From Thamnaconus septentrionalis (Eukaryota; Chordata; Actinopteri; Tetraodontiformes; Monacanthidae), in the NCBI GenBank assembly GCA_009823395.1, contig CM020505.1:6999629-7063628 (forward strand): a stretch of 64,000 nucleotides of DNA, given 5' to 3'. The translations under genes were made by a program, and so were the position numbers. Position 1 is the stretch's first letter. Each line of letters opens with the position of its first letter. Below, piece by piece: positions 11,383 through 21,523 of the stretch. Below the pieces are notes generated by a model. That model saw only the letters and a program-made list of their open reading frames with translations. It had not been told where the DNA came from and ran no database searches.

Positions 11383-11863
11383 CACGCACAGGAGCTCGGT
11401 CCCTCTGGTTCTCCCTCTGCGGCCGAAGGGCTTTAAAGATGGAAGCATGTAGCCGGTGCTGATGATGAAAACCCTCCTGTCACACTCGCTGCATCATCTC
11501 CACCTCCATCCTCCTCCATCCTCCTGTCTTCGCTCTCTCACGACCCCCCCCACCCCTCAACAGTCCCCGCCGTGCTCGACCAGCTCCCTCTCTCTCTCTT
11601 TTTCCGACACGAAACCTTTCGTCGTAGTCGACCAGCGGAGCTCGAACCCGGGCTGCCGCTGCTCGTTTCCTGAGGTCTGAGTTTCTTTCTTCGAAAAGCA
11701 TTTACCCAAAAAACAGAGGAGAGCTGCCGCGGTGATGACTTTCTAACAGTGAAAAAGAGAAGCGAAAGAGAAAACACTGCTGTTCTGTCCATGCTGAAAT
11801 GAGTCAGATCGTCTCTCAGGCCGGTGTGGGCGTGTCCTCGTCGTCATGCAATCAAAGTGGTGG

Positions 11864-11928
11864 TCAATCAGTCAGTCAGTCAGTCGGTCGGTCAGTCGGT
11901 CGGTCGGTCAGTCAGTCGGTCAGTTTGA
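11864..11928 (+). repeat. CAGT/CGGT tetranucleotide repeat
   Basis: CAGT and CGGT tetramers alternate for about 60 bp in the probable ATXN1L 3' UTR. Confidence 0.9.
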
Positions 11929-13716
11929 CTCGTCCTTCTTTCTGCTCCCAGACGTCTCCTCCTGCAAACACACCGTCACACCACCCTCAGATTAAGGGTG
12001 AGGTGAGTGCGTCTGCGTGTGTGCCTAAGTTTGCATAATTGCCAGTACAGCGCCCTCTCTGTTCAGCAGCCGCAGGTGTCTCGCATTCCCAGGGTCGTGA
12101 TTGGTGGCAGCGTCCAACACTCGGGGCTCAGTGGGGAGGTGCGACGGTGTCACACGGTACAATAATACCTCGTTAACAAGCCCGCGGAGGGGAGCCGGTG
12201 CAACGGTTGCACTTTGAGTGTTACGGCAGGCGCAACAACAAAAGTACAGAAGTTGTGTGTCATTAACAGCAGACAGCAGAATGCTTCTCATCTGCGTCCA
12301 CCGTTTTGAAAAATGTCTTAAAAATTCCTCTCAAAAAGAAGAATCTCCGTTGTCGCCATTATTCTGGGGTGGAACGGTTTACAAAGTCTTCGGTTTGCAT
12401 CACGGTTTTGCTGTTTTGTTGTGGCGGTTTCTGTTCTGTTCGGCATATCTTGTCATATTTAAGGCCGCTTAGATGTGTAACAGCCCAATAACTCACCTTA
12501 AAAACAAAACCATGTGTCGCAGTTAGTGTAAAAACTGGAATAATGTGGCTGTCTGACGTCAGACACAACCATTGATGTATTCTAAGAACTGGATAGAAGA
12601 AGAAGAACTGGCAACATAGCGGCACGCCAATTTTCCCTTCCTGCCCCCAGTGGTCACCCAAGGTACTGCAGCAAAAAAAAAAATCCCAATGTGCCCAAAA
12701 AGCGTTTTTCCCATAGAGTGCAATACTAAACTACGCCTTTAAAACAGCTGCGACCTGAAACGCAGTTCATAATCAATCTTTCTATTGCAGATGTTTCAGT
12801 CGTGGTCTTAGTAGCCTTTCAAAAAAAATGACAAAGGCCAGAAAATCACCAGAGAAGAGTTTTATATTCTCAGCATGACGTGCCGAGTCTCGGCTCCTTC
12901 TGATTGGCTGACGGGTCCTGACGTATGACGGGAGTCACAGCCGCATGGTGTGAAGTGCGCATGCTTTATGGGCTGTGGAGTGCAGAAGTGTGTGCACGTG
13001 TGCTGGGTGAGCAACTACATTGAAATGAGTGGGCCGCCGTCACTGCGAGGGGGAAGACACCGCCAGTTTCAACACGCTTCTCATTTGTTCCGTTTAACTA
13101 ATGCTAAAAACAACAAGTTGTGTTTCAGTGTGAAAGGCAGTGGAGTCTTTTTGTGCGTATTGCCCATAAATACTGACCTGTGGTTACTGTTGCCATGGTT
13201 GCCAAACTCTCACTTTCACTTCATTCGCTGGATTTTCAGCATTTTGAGCAGCAGTACGTGTTTTACTTCGACGCTAAATCTGCCAAAAAAATCAGAATGA
13301 CACGTGGACCGACCCGCTCTGATCCAGTGGTTCTGATTCTTCTCGGTGAACCGTTCCATCCCCGCTTGACTGGACCGCCACCTTTACTCTGCTAACTGGT
13401 TCAGAGCGTGACGCAAAGTATTACGGGACAACACTCGCATACCTCCCTCCAATCTCTTTTTTTCTGCAAAAAAAAAAAAATCTCGACTTTTTTTTTTTTT
13501 TTTTTTTTTTTAATCCAGTAGTTTCGTATTGTTACAAAACAAAACCCATTTCCTCAGCAACACTGAGGCGCTACTGTCGCTGCAGAACTGTGGACAGCGT
13601 TGCATCCCGAGTGGTTGGGCTCCTTCCTCTCTCCTCCTCTTCCTGCTCCGGATACCTCAGAGCTTTCCCCACCAGGCCGGTGGCTTTTATTGCAGTTTTA
13701 ACAGAGTGCAGTAGAG

Positions 13717-14131
13717 CAGCCATTCTCAACTGGTGGAGTCTCAGGACCCACGTTCTTTTCCTCATCGTGAAGTCGTGACCCAAATTTTTCCCCACAGCAC
13801 TCAAATTCATCCCAACAGAATAAGAAACGCCATCCCACATTCTATCCATCCATCCATCCATCCATCCATCCATCAATCCATCCATCCATCCATCCATCTT
13901 CAATACCTGCACTCAGGGTGACGGGAGTCTGCTGGAGCCTATTTCTAGCATGTCTATTTCTAGCATGTCTATTTCTAGCATGTCTAGTTAATCAATTATT
14001 GAAATTATTTAATCAAATTGTGTGTCCTTCAAAATAAATGGCCAACATTTTCTCTGCAAATTTATATATTTACATTTTTTTTTTGTTTAAAAAAGGTAAG
14101 TGGGTTGCGACCCACCAGTTGAGAAACACTG
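13717..14131. mobile_element. Non-autonomous hAT-type element (415 bp)
   Basis: The left end CAGCCATTCTCAACTGGTGG pairs with a right end whose complement reads CAGTGTTTCTCAACTGGTGG, so the termini are about 20-bp inverted repeats of the CAGTGGTTCTCAAC class. Flanking 8-mers CAGTAGAG (13709-13716) and CAGTAGAC (14132-14139) match at 7 of 8 positions, as expected for an aged hAT target-site duplication. Inside are an (ATCC)n tract at about 13843-13898 and three tandem copies of CTATTTCTAGCATGT near 13939-13983. No transposase frame is present. Confidence 0.88.
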
Positions 14132-14265
14132 CAGTAGACGGAGAGGAGATGCTGGCTGGCCGTCGGGGAACTGTTGTGGGCTCCTAGCTCAGCTCCCAAA
14201 TGAAAGCAATAGGTGGCTGCAGCGCCTCCTACAGGACGGGAGGTGTGAGGTCCGACCTCTCCCCC

Positions 14266-14269
<4 letters not shown>

Positions 14270-14300
<31 letters not shown>
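14270..14300 (+). repeat. (TC)n microsatellite
   Basis: About 30 bp of pure CT dinucleotide in the probable ATXN1L 3' UTR. Confidence 0.9.
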
Positions 14301-14303
<3 letters not shown>

Positions 14304-14780
14304 ACCTGGACTGGACTCGGTGATGCACCGAGACCTCAGTATCTCCACCGGGGGGCGCCGACGTCCCTGCTGGCGGATGGAACTGCTTCTCCTCCGTCTC
14401 CCCCACTTCACTTCCCACTTCCTTTCACTTTTTTTTCAATTTGATCCGAATGAAGCCCCTCCCCCATCGGGTTCCCTTCGTCTTTCGCGTCGCTCGCCCG
14501 TTTGCGCTCAAAAAGCGACTCTGACCGGCCAGTCCTGCGATCGTCTCGCACACAAGCAAAATGTTACTCGCCGACGTCACACTGACCTTGAGGATTCACA
14601 GTACAAGTTGGTCGTTTCTGTTTGTCTTTTTATTGTTTTTTAATGAAGGGAACACGGTGGAAGTATTGCCGTTGGTGTGGCTAAAGAGAAAGATGGAGGG
14701 AAAGATAAAAACTGACTTGCATTTTTAACTCTGTTTACAAATTAGCCACGAGAAATGCTGCAGTTTCTTACATCTGACGG

Positions 14781-14783
<3 letters not shown>

Positions 14784-14811
<28 letters not shown>
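14784..14811 (+). repeat. (TG)n microsatellite
   Basis: About 14 TG dinucleotides in the probable ATXN1L 3' UTR. Confidence 0.9.
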
Positions 14812-14812
<1 letters not shown>

Positions 14813-16009
14813 TATTTTTAATTTTTTTTTGATAATCTTTGAAATCCAAAAGGGTGAAATTTAAAACAAGTGCAATTAGCCCACGCATTGAAATCATTCA
14901 GAGGCCAATCGGAAAGCGCCTCTCGTCTCCATTGCATCAAGTTTGATTTGCTTTTCGTGCCCGAGAGGCGGATGTTGAAGCTGTTCAATCCAAATGTTAC
15001 ATTTCCCCGAAGTGGATCAGGCCCACTGAGTCGCATTGGGGTCCGACTCATGTGATTTTGGACCCCAGTATCGTTAGGTCAGAAGGTCACAGGTCACGGC
15101 TCCAGTTCCTCCCCCAGTCGGCGGATCAACCAGAATCTCCCGCGTTTCTCCACATTCTTATCAGTGGTTCAACTTTTATTCCTCCGCACGCTTTGAGCAA
15201 TATAGTCAGCAACATTTCATCAGCCCCCGCCCGGCGTTCTCTATGCAGTAAAACTCAGTATTGTACCTTTTTCATTGTCTTAAGAGCAGCTGTGAAGCGG
15301 CAGGGCAGGGCAGGGCAGGGCAGTGTCAGCCGGGGGCGGGCGGCTCCTCTGGTCGCACGGCGTCTTTTCTACAAACCACCTTTTTAAACGGAACTACAAA
15401 GGAGAGCAGGTTGTGTCGCTCGCTACTCTCGCAGGCAGGCGCGTTTTTTTTCTAATCTCCTCTCGAAGCCACACAGCCGGAGCCAAAACACTCAAGTTGA
15501 ACACTTGAATCCAATCGTCTTATTTGTTTGTTTGTTTGTTTTTTACCTTTTATTTTGGCCGCTTCAATATTTTATACCGGAGGTCGGCTCGTGACTTTTA
15601 CCTCCCTGCTCTTGTTGTTTCTCGCGTCACCGACGAGTCTGTTGTTGTAAGTAATTGCACTAAATGTCCTCCGTTAACAGTGTTGTGTGACGATGAGCTG
15701 TGGGTGATTTGAAGAGTCTCCGAAATGTAAAGCACACAAAATCACGGAGAATCACAGGCTGTTGCGTGTCTGTAGATATCTGATTTATTTTAATGTTTTT
15801 TTTTTTTTTTTTTGTATAGATAGCTTTGATGATGCTTGTTGATAATGCCTTAACTTGTGCTTTGTACATTGTATGAAATTGGAATTGTGGAGCGGCACCA
15901 TCCAAAGTTCCCTTGGCAGGCTATTCTGTTGAAACGTGGAGCCTCAACAATCTTATTGTAGTCACAGCAGACATCTAGAAGTGAAGCCCTTAAAAAGGTT
16001 GCGTTTGTA

Positions 16010-16443
16010 CTGAAGAGAATTAGGGCCACAAGAAGAGAAAAAAAAATGTTAAGAGAATAGAGTTGAACTTTTGTTGGGGGAAAAAATGGAAATATCTAGA
16101 ATAAAGACGAAATTTCCAGAAAAAAGTCTAAATTTTGTGATAAAATTGGAAATGTCGAGAATAAAGTCAACATTTCGAGATTAAAGTTGAAATTTCTAGA
16201 GTGAGGTGGAAATCTCGACAATAAAGTTGAAATTTCAAGATTAAAGTCAAAACTTCGAGATGAAAGTCAACATAAAATAAAGTTTAAATCCAAGGTTAAA
16301 GTCGAAAGCTTAGTGGAGTACCAGTTTCCTGTTTTCTTCGACTTTATTCACAAAATTTCAACTTAAAACTCAAATTGGAGACTTAAAAAAAAAAATCTCC
16401 TTCCTGTAATTTTTTTTCTTCTTCTGGCCCTAATCCTCTTTCG
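16010..16443. mobile_element. TA-flanked MITE with degenerate tandem-repeat interior, copy 1
   Basis: The left terminus CTGAAGAGAATTAGGGCCAC and the complement of the right terminus CGAAAGAGGATTAGGGCCAG are inverted repeats. Both ends are flanked by TA (16008-16009 and 16444-16445), the Tc1/mariner-type target duplication. The interior is a run of degenerate units of about 18-20 bp on the theme GAAATTTCGAGAATAAAGTC, mostly one orientation on the left and the complement near the right end. The same architecture recurs at 44116-44603. No transposase is present. Confidence 0.85.
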
Positions 16444-17640
16444 TACGTTTGGGTTCTGGTGGCTTTGTGTTTTAATTTTTTTTTTTTTTATACATTTTTT
16501 GTAATGATAATCTATACCGTTACACTTTAAAAGTTCTTCATATTTCTCTTTTATTTTTGCGTGTGTGTTTGAAACTGAAGCGAGTCAGAAGCTCAGATCT
16601 GCACCGTGTCCCAGACGAGGCCAGCAGGTGTGAGCGGCGGAATGCACTCGACTCGTTTCACACACGCAAACAGACGCACCTGTTGTTGTTGTTGTTTTGT
16701 TTTGTTTTTTGTATCGTTGCACAAGCCGAGCGGTTTTCTCCCTCGCGGCGACTGGATCGCGTCTGCCGTCTTCTGTCCTCCTCTGCGTCTGGACGCCGGC
16801 GGCATGTTTGGGAGCAAAAGAACGGAGGCCGACGCGAATCGGATCGCATTTTCCCATCGGTGGTCATGTAACGGTGTATGATGTCATGTGACTTTAACAG
16901 TGCCCCTTTTTGTTTTTTTTTTTTTTTTTTTTAAATGGAAAGAAAAAAAATATCGCGTGTGAACTACTTCCTGTTATGTGATCCAATACTGAAATGCAAA
17001 GGTGAACCGAGGAGGGTGGACGGCGTTGCTTTGATGTCGAAACTAAATCAGGAGAACGGTTAGAAGTTTTAAACAGGTCTTTGCTCAGATTCTGAAAAAA
17101 TGTAAATGAAAAATGAAACAAAAAAACAGCATATTTTTCTCTTTCAAATGCCTAAATCTGCAGAATATATGCAATGATGTAACATTCAATTCTCAAGTAT
17201 AATCCAGGTTGTATGGACTTTGTATAGTGAGTTTTAATATCGTATGGCCGTACCAATATGTATTGATCTCTATCAGAAGCCTTAGAGTGTCGACCAAAAG
17301 TGCTCCCTTAGAAATACCCTACACCTACCTGACTTTAACAAAGCATTAATATCTCTATTTTGTTGCATTTTTATTTGTACTGTTTTGAGATAAAAATAGA
17401 TTTGTACTGTATATTTGTACCTCTGTGAACTACTTAGGTTGTTTTTGTTCTATGTTGGTTTTTTTTCTTCCCTGTTATAATTTTATGTACTTTAAGGACA
17501 CAAAGATATTGTATTTTTATTGTTACGGCTAACTTGGAGACGTTGCATTTATCATGTTTGTCAAGTAAACACAATATAATATATAAATATATATAAATAT
17601 AAATATGAAATATTATTCAACTTGCGTGCTGTGTTGGATT

Positions 17641-20600
17641 GTAATTATTTTTCATGAGGGTTAAAGTGTTGCGGGAGCTGCAGGAGTCAGAACTGGTGCA
17701 GATTTTGAAAAGTTCAACCTTTCTTTTCTCATTTAGGGGCATCTAATGCAAAGAAGGCACACAGTAACCAGTGCTAATGATAATCCCTGCTTTTGTCCCA
17801 CGATCCCACTTCTTTCATACATCAGCCAACAGATCAGGTCCACGTTCTGGGCTGCAAGAACGATCTCATTAATAATCAACTTCAAATGCAACTTCAGCAT
17901 CTAAAATGAAGCAACACACGTTGAATCTTTTGCAAAGAAGTCATTCTCTTCACTTGAAGCCTACAGTGAAGGGAGAGAATGTGACACTGTTAATAATCAT
18001 GAACCACTGAGCACACGTCATTGTAAAGTTGATGTTTATTTGTCTTTTAAAACCAGGAGTCATTGCGCTCTGTACATTTTGTTAATCCCGTAACGGAGGA
18101 CGGCATTTCCAAAGTGCCCCCCCTTATAGCAGCAAGCATGAATATTCTTTTTTTTTTCCTATTCGGGGTTTGTAGCTCATTCATTTGGCCTTCTTAAGAG
18201 AGAACTGCACTGTAAACATGGACATTGAGAGGAAAGAAAAAATCCTGATATAGAATATAGAAAGGCCAAAGAGTTCAACATCATCTTCTGATTGATTAAA
18301 AACCCAACAACAACAAGAAGAAAAACCAACAGGCAGGCATTAAACTGACAGCAGAACACACATGGAACCGTTGTGGGGCAGGTGCAGTGGTCCGCGACCC
18401 GCAGTGCCGACCTCGTCCTCAGTGAGAGAACTGCTGGAGTCTCCGGCCAGCTGCAGTCTGTCGGACCACGGTGCTCCTTCTATCGATCCAAATAGTCTGA
18501 GAGAAGGGGAAGGTGTGAGGGGTCGGTGGTCCCGTGGTGGGTCTGTGGATGGTTCTGGACCGGGGGCGGGGTTGTCGGATCGAGGCTCTGAGCCCCAGGG
18601 TTGGATTGCCTGAGAAGGTCAACGCTTGACGCTGAAGTCTGTTTAAAATCAAAGTTGCATTCTGCATAGTTTCACTGACGAGCGGAATCGTTTCCCTCGG
18701 AAAACCCATCACACGTGTTGCATAGAGGTTTGACGTACTGCCAAAAGAAACCACAGAGGGTACGAGCGGAACCCAGATCCAAACTGTAACCCCACACACC
18801 CCCTCGGCCCAGCTGGCGGTCACGGACGTGGACGGAGTGACCCGAAGAAAACCCAGCACGGCTGATGACGAACCTTCACGCGGCACATGGTTTGCGACAG
18901 GACGAGCGAAGTCGAGAGGAGCCGGTGGTTCTCCAAGCGTTTAGACAGTGACGTGTTTTATCGCCACTGTACAAAGTACATCACTGCGGTGGATCTCCAG
19001 TGAAGCAGCCTGGATGTGAAGGCGTACAAACTGTAATTTAAAGCAACACTAAGAATTTCATTTACTTTAAAATGATAGTTTCAAACCCAGTGGGGTTGTG
19101 GGGGTTCGGGTGGGCGTGCGCTCCTGCCACTGACACAGTCTGTCTGGCAGTCCTGGTCTGAGGACTACAGTATTTAACTGCGGTTGCCTGCCCAGCACCC
19201 TCAAGCAGGGAACACACCTTGTATTATGGCAACACTCACCAACATCAGCATCTCTTTTCTTGCTGAAAGAAAAGGAGGAAGAGAAGAAGACAGAGTAGTC
19301 GGGTCGGCGAATGGGCAGGCAACCACACCTTGTAGTTTGACGCCTGGCCAGCTGGGGGCACTGCGTCAGTGGCAGGGGTGCAATTCTTCTAGTTGGAAAA
19401 ACTAAAATAAACCTATTAAAAAAAAAAAATATATATATATTTTTTAAGATGTTATAACTGCTTTACCTTTAACAGATTTAACTAATAATTGGCTTCTTCC
19501 TTGACAGCCATTTTTAACCAGAGGACCGGAGGATCAAAGTGAGAAACAGTTACATAGCAGCCTGCAAAACGAAGTGTGCTTCTAGAAGGAATTGACATCC
19601 TGGTCAAAAAGGTCAGGTTGGAGTTTGGTTAAAAAACCCTCAACACTGTTTGTTTCCTGCTGCTGGAAACTGGGTTGCTGGGTGTTTCCTTGTGTGAGGG
19701 TTGAAACCATCAGTCCAGACCCAGTGAGAAGCTCTCTGACTGACTGACCAAAGAGCAGCTGCACTGAAGGTTTGGCAAGACACCTCAGGGAAGGAAGCTG
19801 CACGTCCTGATATTCACACCCCAATTCAGGTAAACTCTGGACTAAACTGGCTAATGCAAGAATCCTGGTTTAAGTCCTAAATTGTAAAAGACACCACGAT
19901 CACATCCTGGTGACTTCATCACAAATCCACTCATGTTGGATGTAGATGGAAAATGCACAAAAAGCATCGCTGTCTGGATATGTAGAACTGTCACAGTACC
20001 CTCACAGGTGATAAATTCAATCACGGATACCCAAACATGCCCTCTTATTTATTAAATAATATGACGGGTACAAATGAACCTGACATTTTTCACAAGAAAA
20101 ATATTCATATTGCATAACTATATGCCGGAACGAGGTGAGGTGATGAATATAGTCCGATGAAGGTCTCCCTCCCTGTTTGGGCTGTAGGCGTTATAAAAAT
20201 TAGCCCCAGTGCTCAGCAGTGGATTGACCAATAAATACTTTCTTTTATCAGTTCTTGTAACAGAGGATGTCAAATGAAAAATACAAACGCGCACGGAATA
20301 TTAATGAAGCGCTTGACTGATGAGTAAGTGATTATCTGATCACCTAGAAAAAAACAAAACAAAAAAATAAAAATAATAATAATAATAGCCCACTTTTAGA
20401 TGATGCCATTTTCTTTCATAGTTACAAAAAAAATACGTAATTTTGGGCAGAATTCAAGTAACATGGAATAAAGTAACATTACGAACTGCTTCACTTACGA
20501 GAACATTTTAGCACAATATTCCTGAATCTGAAGAGCCAGAAAAATAAGAGGTAACTAATGTATTGTACAGTACATTAACAGCAGCACAGACTAGTGTTTC

Positions 20601-21390
20601 TGATGAGCCAAAGAAAAGCCCTGTAACACAAAGTACAAACAAAAAAATGACATTGGCAAAATGACGTTAATGCATTACAATGGAATGAAAAAATATTGGC
20701 AACGATTCCAAGAACGGAACGGAGCAAAGAGCTCTGTGACTCGGACACGAGGAGGAATGTTTCCTTCACTCGGGCTGCGTTCAATAGGACAAATCATTCA
20801 GCTTCATAGTGAAATCAGTTGTTGCGTGAGTGTTTGTGTCCTGTCAAAGTGTCTGAGCAATAAAGATGAAGCATAAGATGAACAGAAACAAGAAAAACAC
20901 CCGAATCCTCTGTGTGGGGGGAGTGTACAGCACGTGTGGAGCTTTGGAAGCCTGGTGTTGGAACGCAGTAAGCCACGAGACGGGAGGGCGACACCACGGC
21001 CCCGGCTGAGGTAGTAGTTTGACTGAATGGGAATCTTAATCAGCGGCCACTCGGCCCCGACCTCAGAGCGTAGGTGTGAGGCCGAGCGGACCGGAGGGTA
21101 GGGGGGGGAGGGGCTAGTGAGCTACGACGGCTACGACGTCCCCACTCGACTGTCACTGAATGTGCAAAAAAAAAAAAGACAAGAAAATGATCCTCAAACC
21201 ATCGTCCTGACGAGAAGGTCGAACTGCTGCAGGACCGGCACGCTGCAGGGTGGGGTGGGTGGGGTCGGGTGGGGTCGGGTCGGGTGGGTGGGTCCGGCAG
21301 CCTGCACGCACCAACGGATGAATCTCTTTACAACATGCATCAACGTCGTCATCCGCGCACGGTGAAACATTCTCAACCCTGTTCGCAAGG
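17641..21390. other. Intergenic or 3'-terminal region between convergent ATXN1L and ZNF821
   Basis: No coding exon is recognised. On the minus strand, AATAAA hexamers lie at 18035-18040 and 21391-21396. Either could be the polyadenylation signal of ZNF821, which ends at 21524 on that strand. If the distal one is used, the two convergent mRNAs would end within about 500 bp of each other. Confidence 0.4.
21248..21293 (+). repeat. G-run cluster with G-quadruplex potential
   Basis: At least nine runs of three or four G are separated by one or two bases (GGGTGGGGTGGGTGGGGTCGGG and onward). The tract lies just beyond the proximal 3' end of ZNF821. It is G-rich on the plus strand and so C-rich in any read-through ZNF821 transcript. 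Confidence 0.8.
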
Positions 21391-21523
21391 TTTATTTTTT
21401 TTTTTTGTACTACACTGTAATAAATTAGAAACTGAAGTCACTTTTTTCGTTTTTTTGTTTTTTTTTTAACAAAGCAGTCTGGAATACTGGCTTCCACCCT
21501 CTGCTGCCCCCTAGTGGTCCGGC

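Larger units (their letters stand above)
11188..17640 (+). other. Probable long 3' UTR of ATXN1L
   Basis: No gene-like frame is found for about 6.4 kb after the ATXN1L stop. The end near 17.5-17.6 kb is U-rich with ATTTTTATTG and AATATAATATATAAAT words, a plausible weak polyadenylation region. Ataxin-1 family genes are known for very long 3' UTRs. The interval includes (GA)n/(CA)n, CAGT/CGGT, (TC)n and (TG)n tracts, a GGGCA pentamer run at about 15300-15322 and two MITEs (entered separately). Confidence 0.5.

Noticed and set aside
17641..21390. IST1, expected between ATXN1L and ZNF821 from human synteny
   Set aside because: No frame on either strand resembles the conserved Ist1 domain in this interval.
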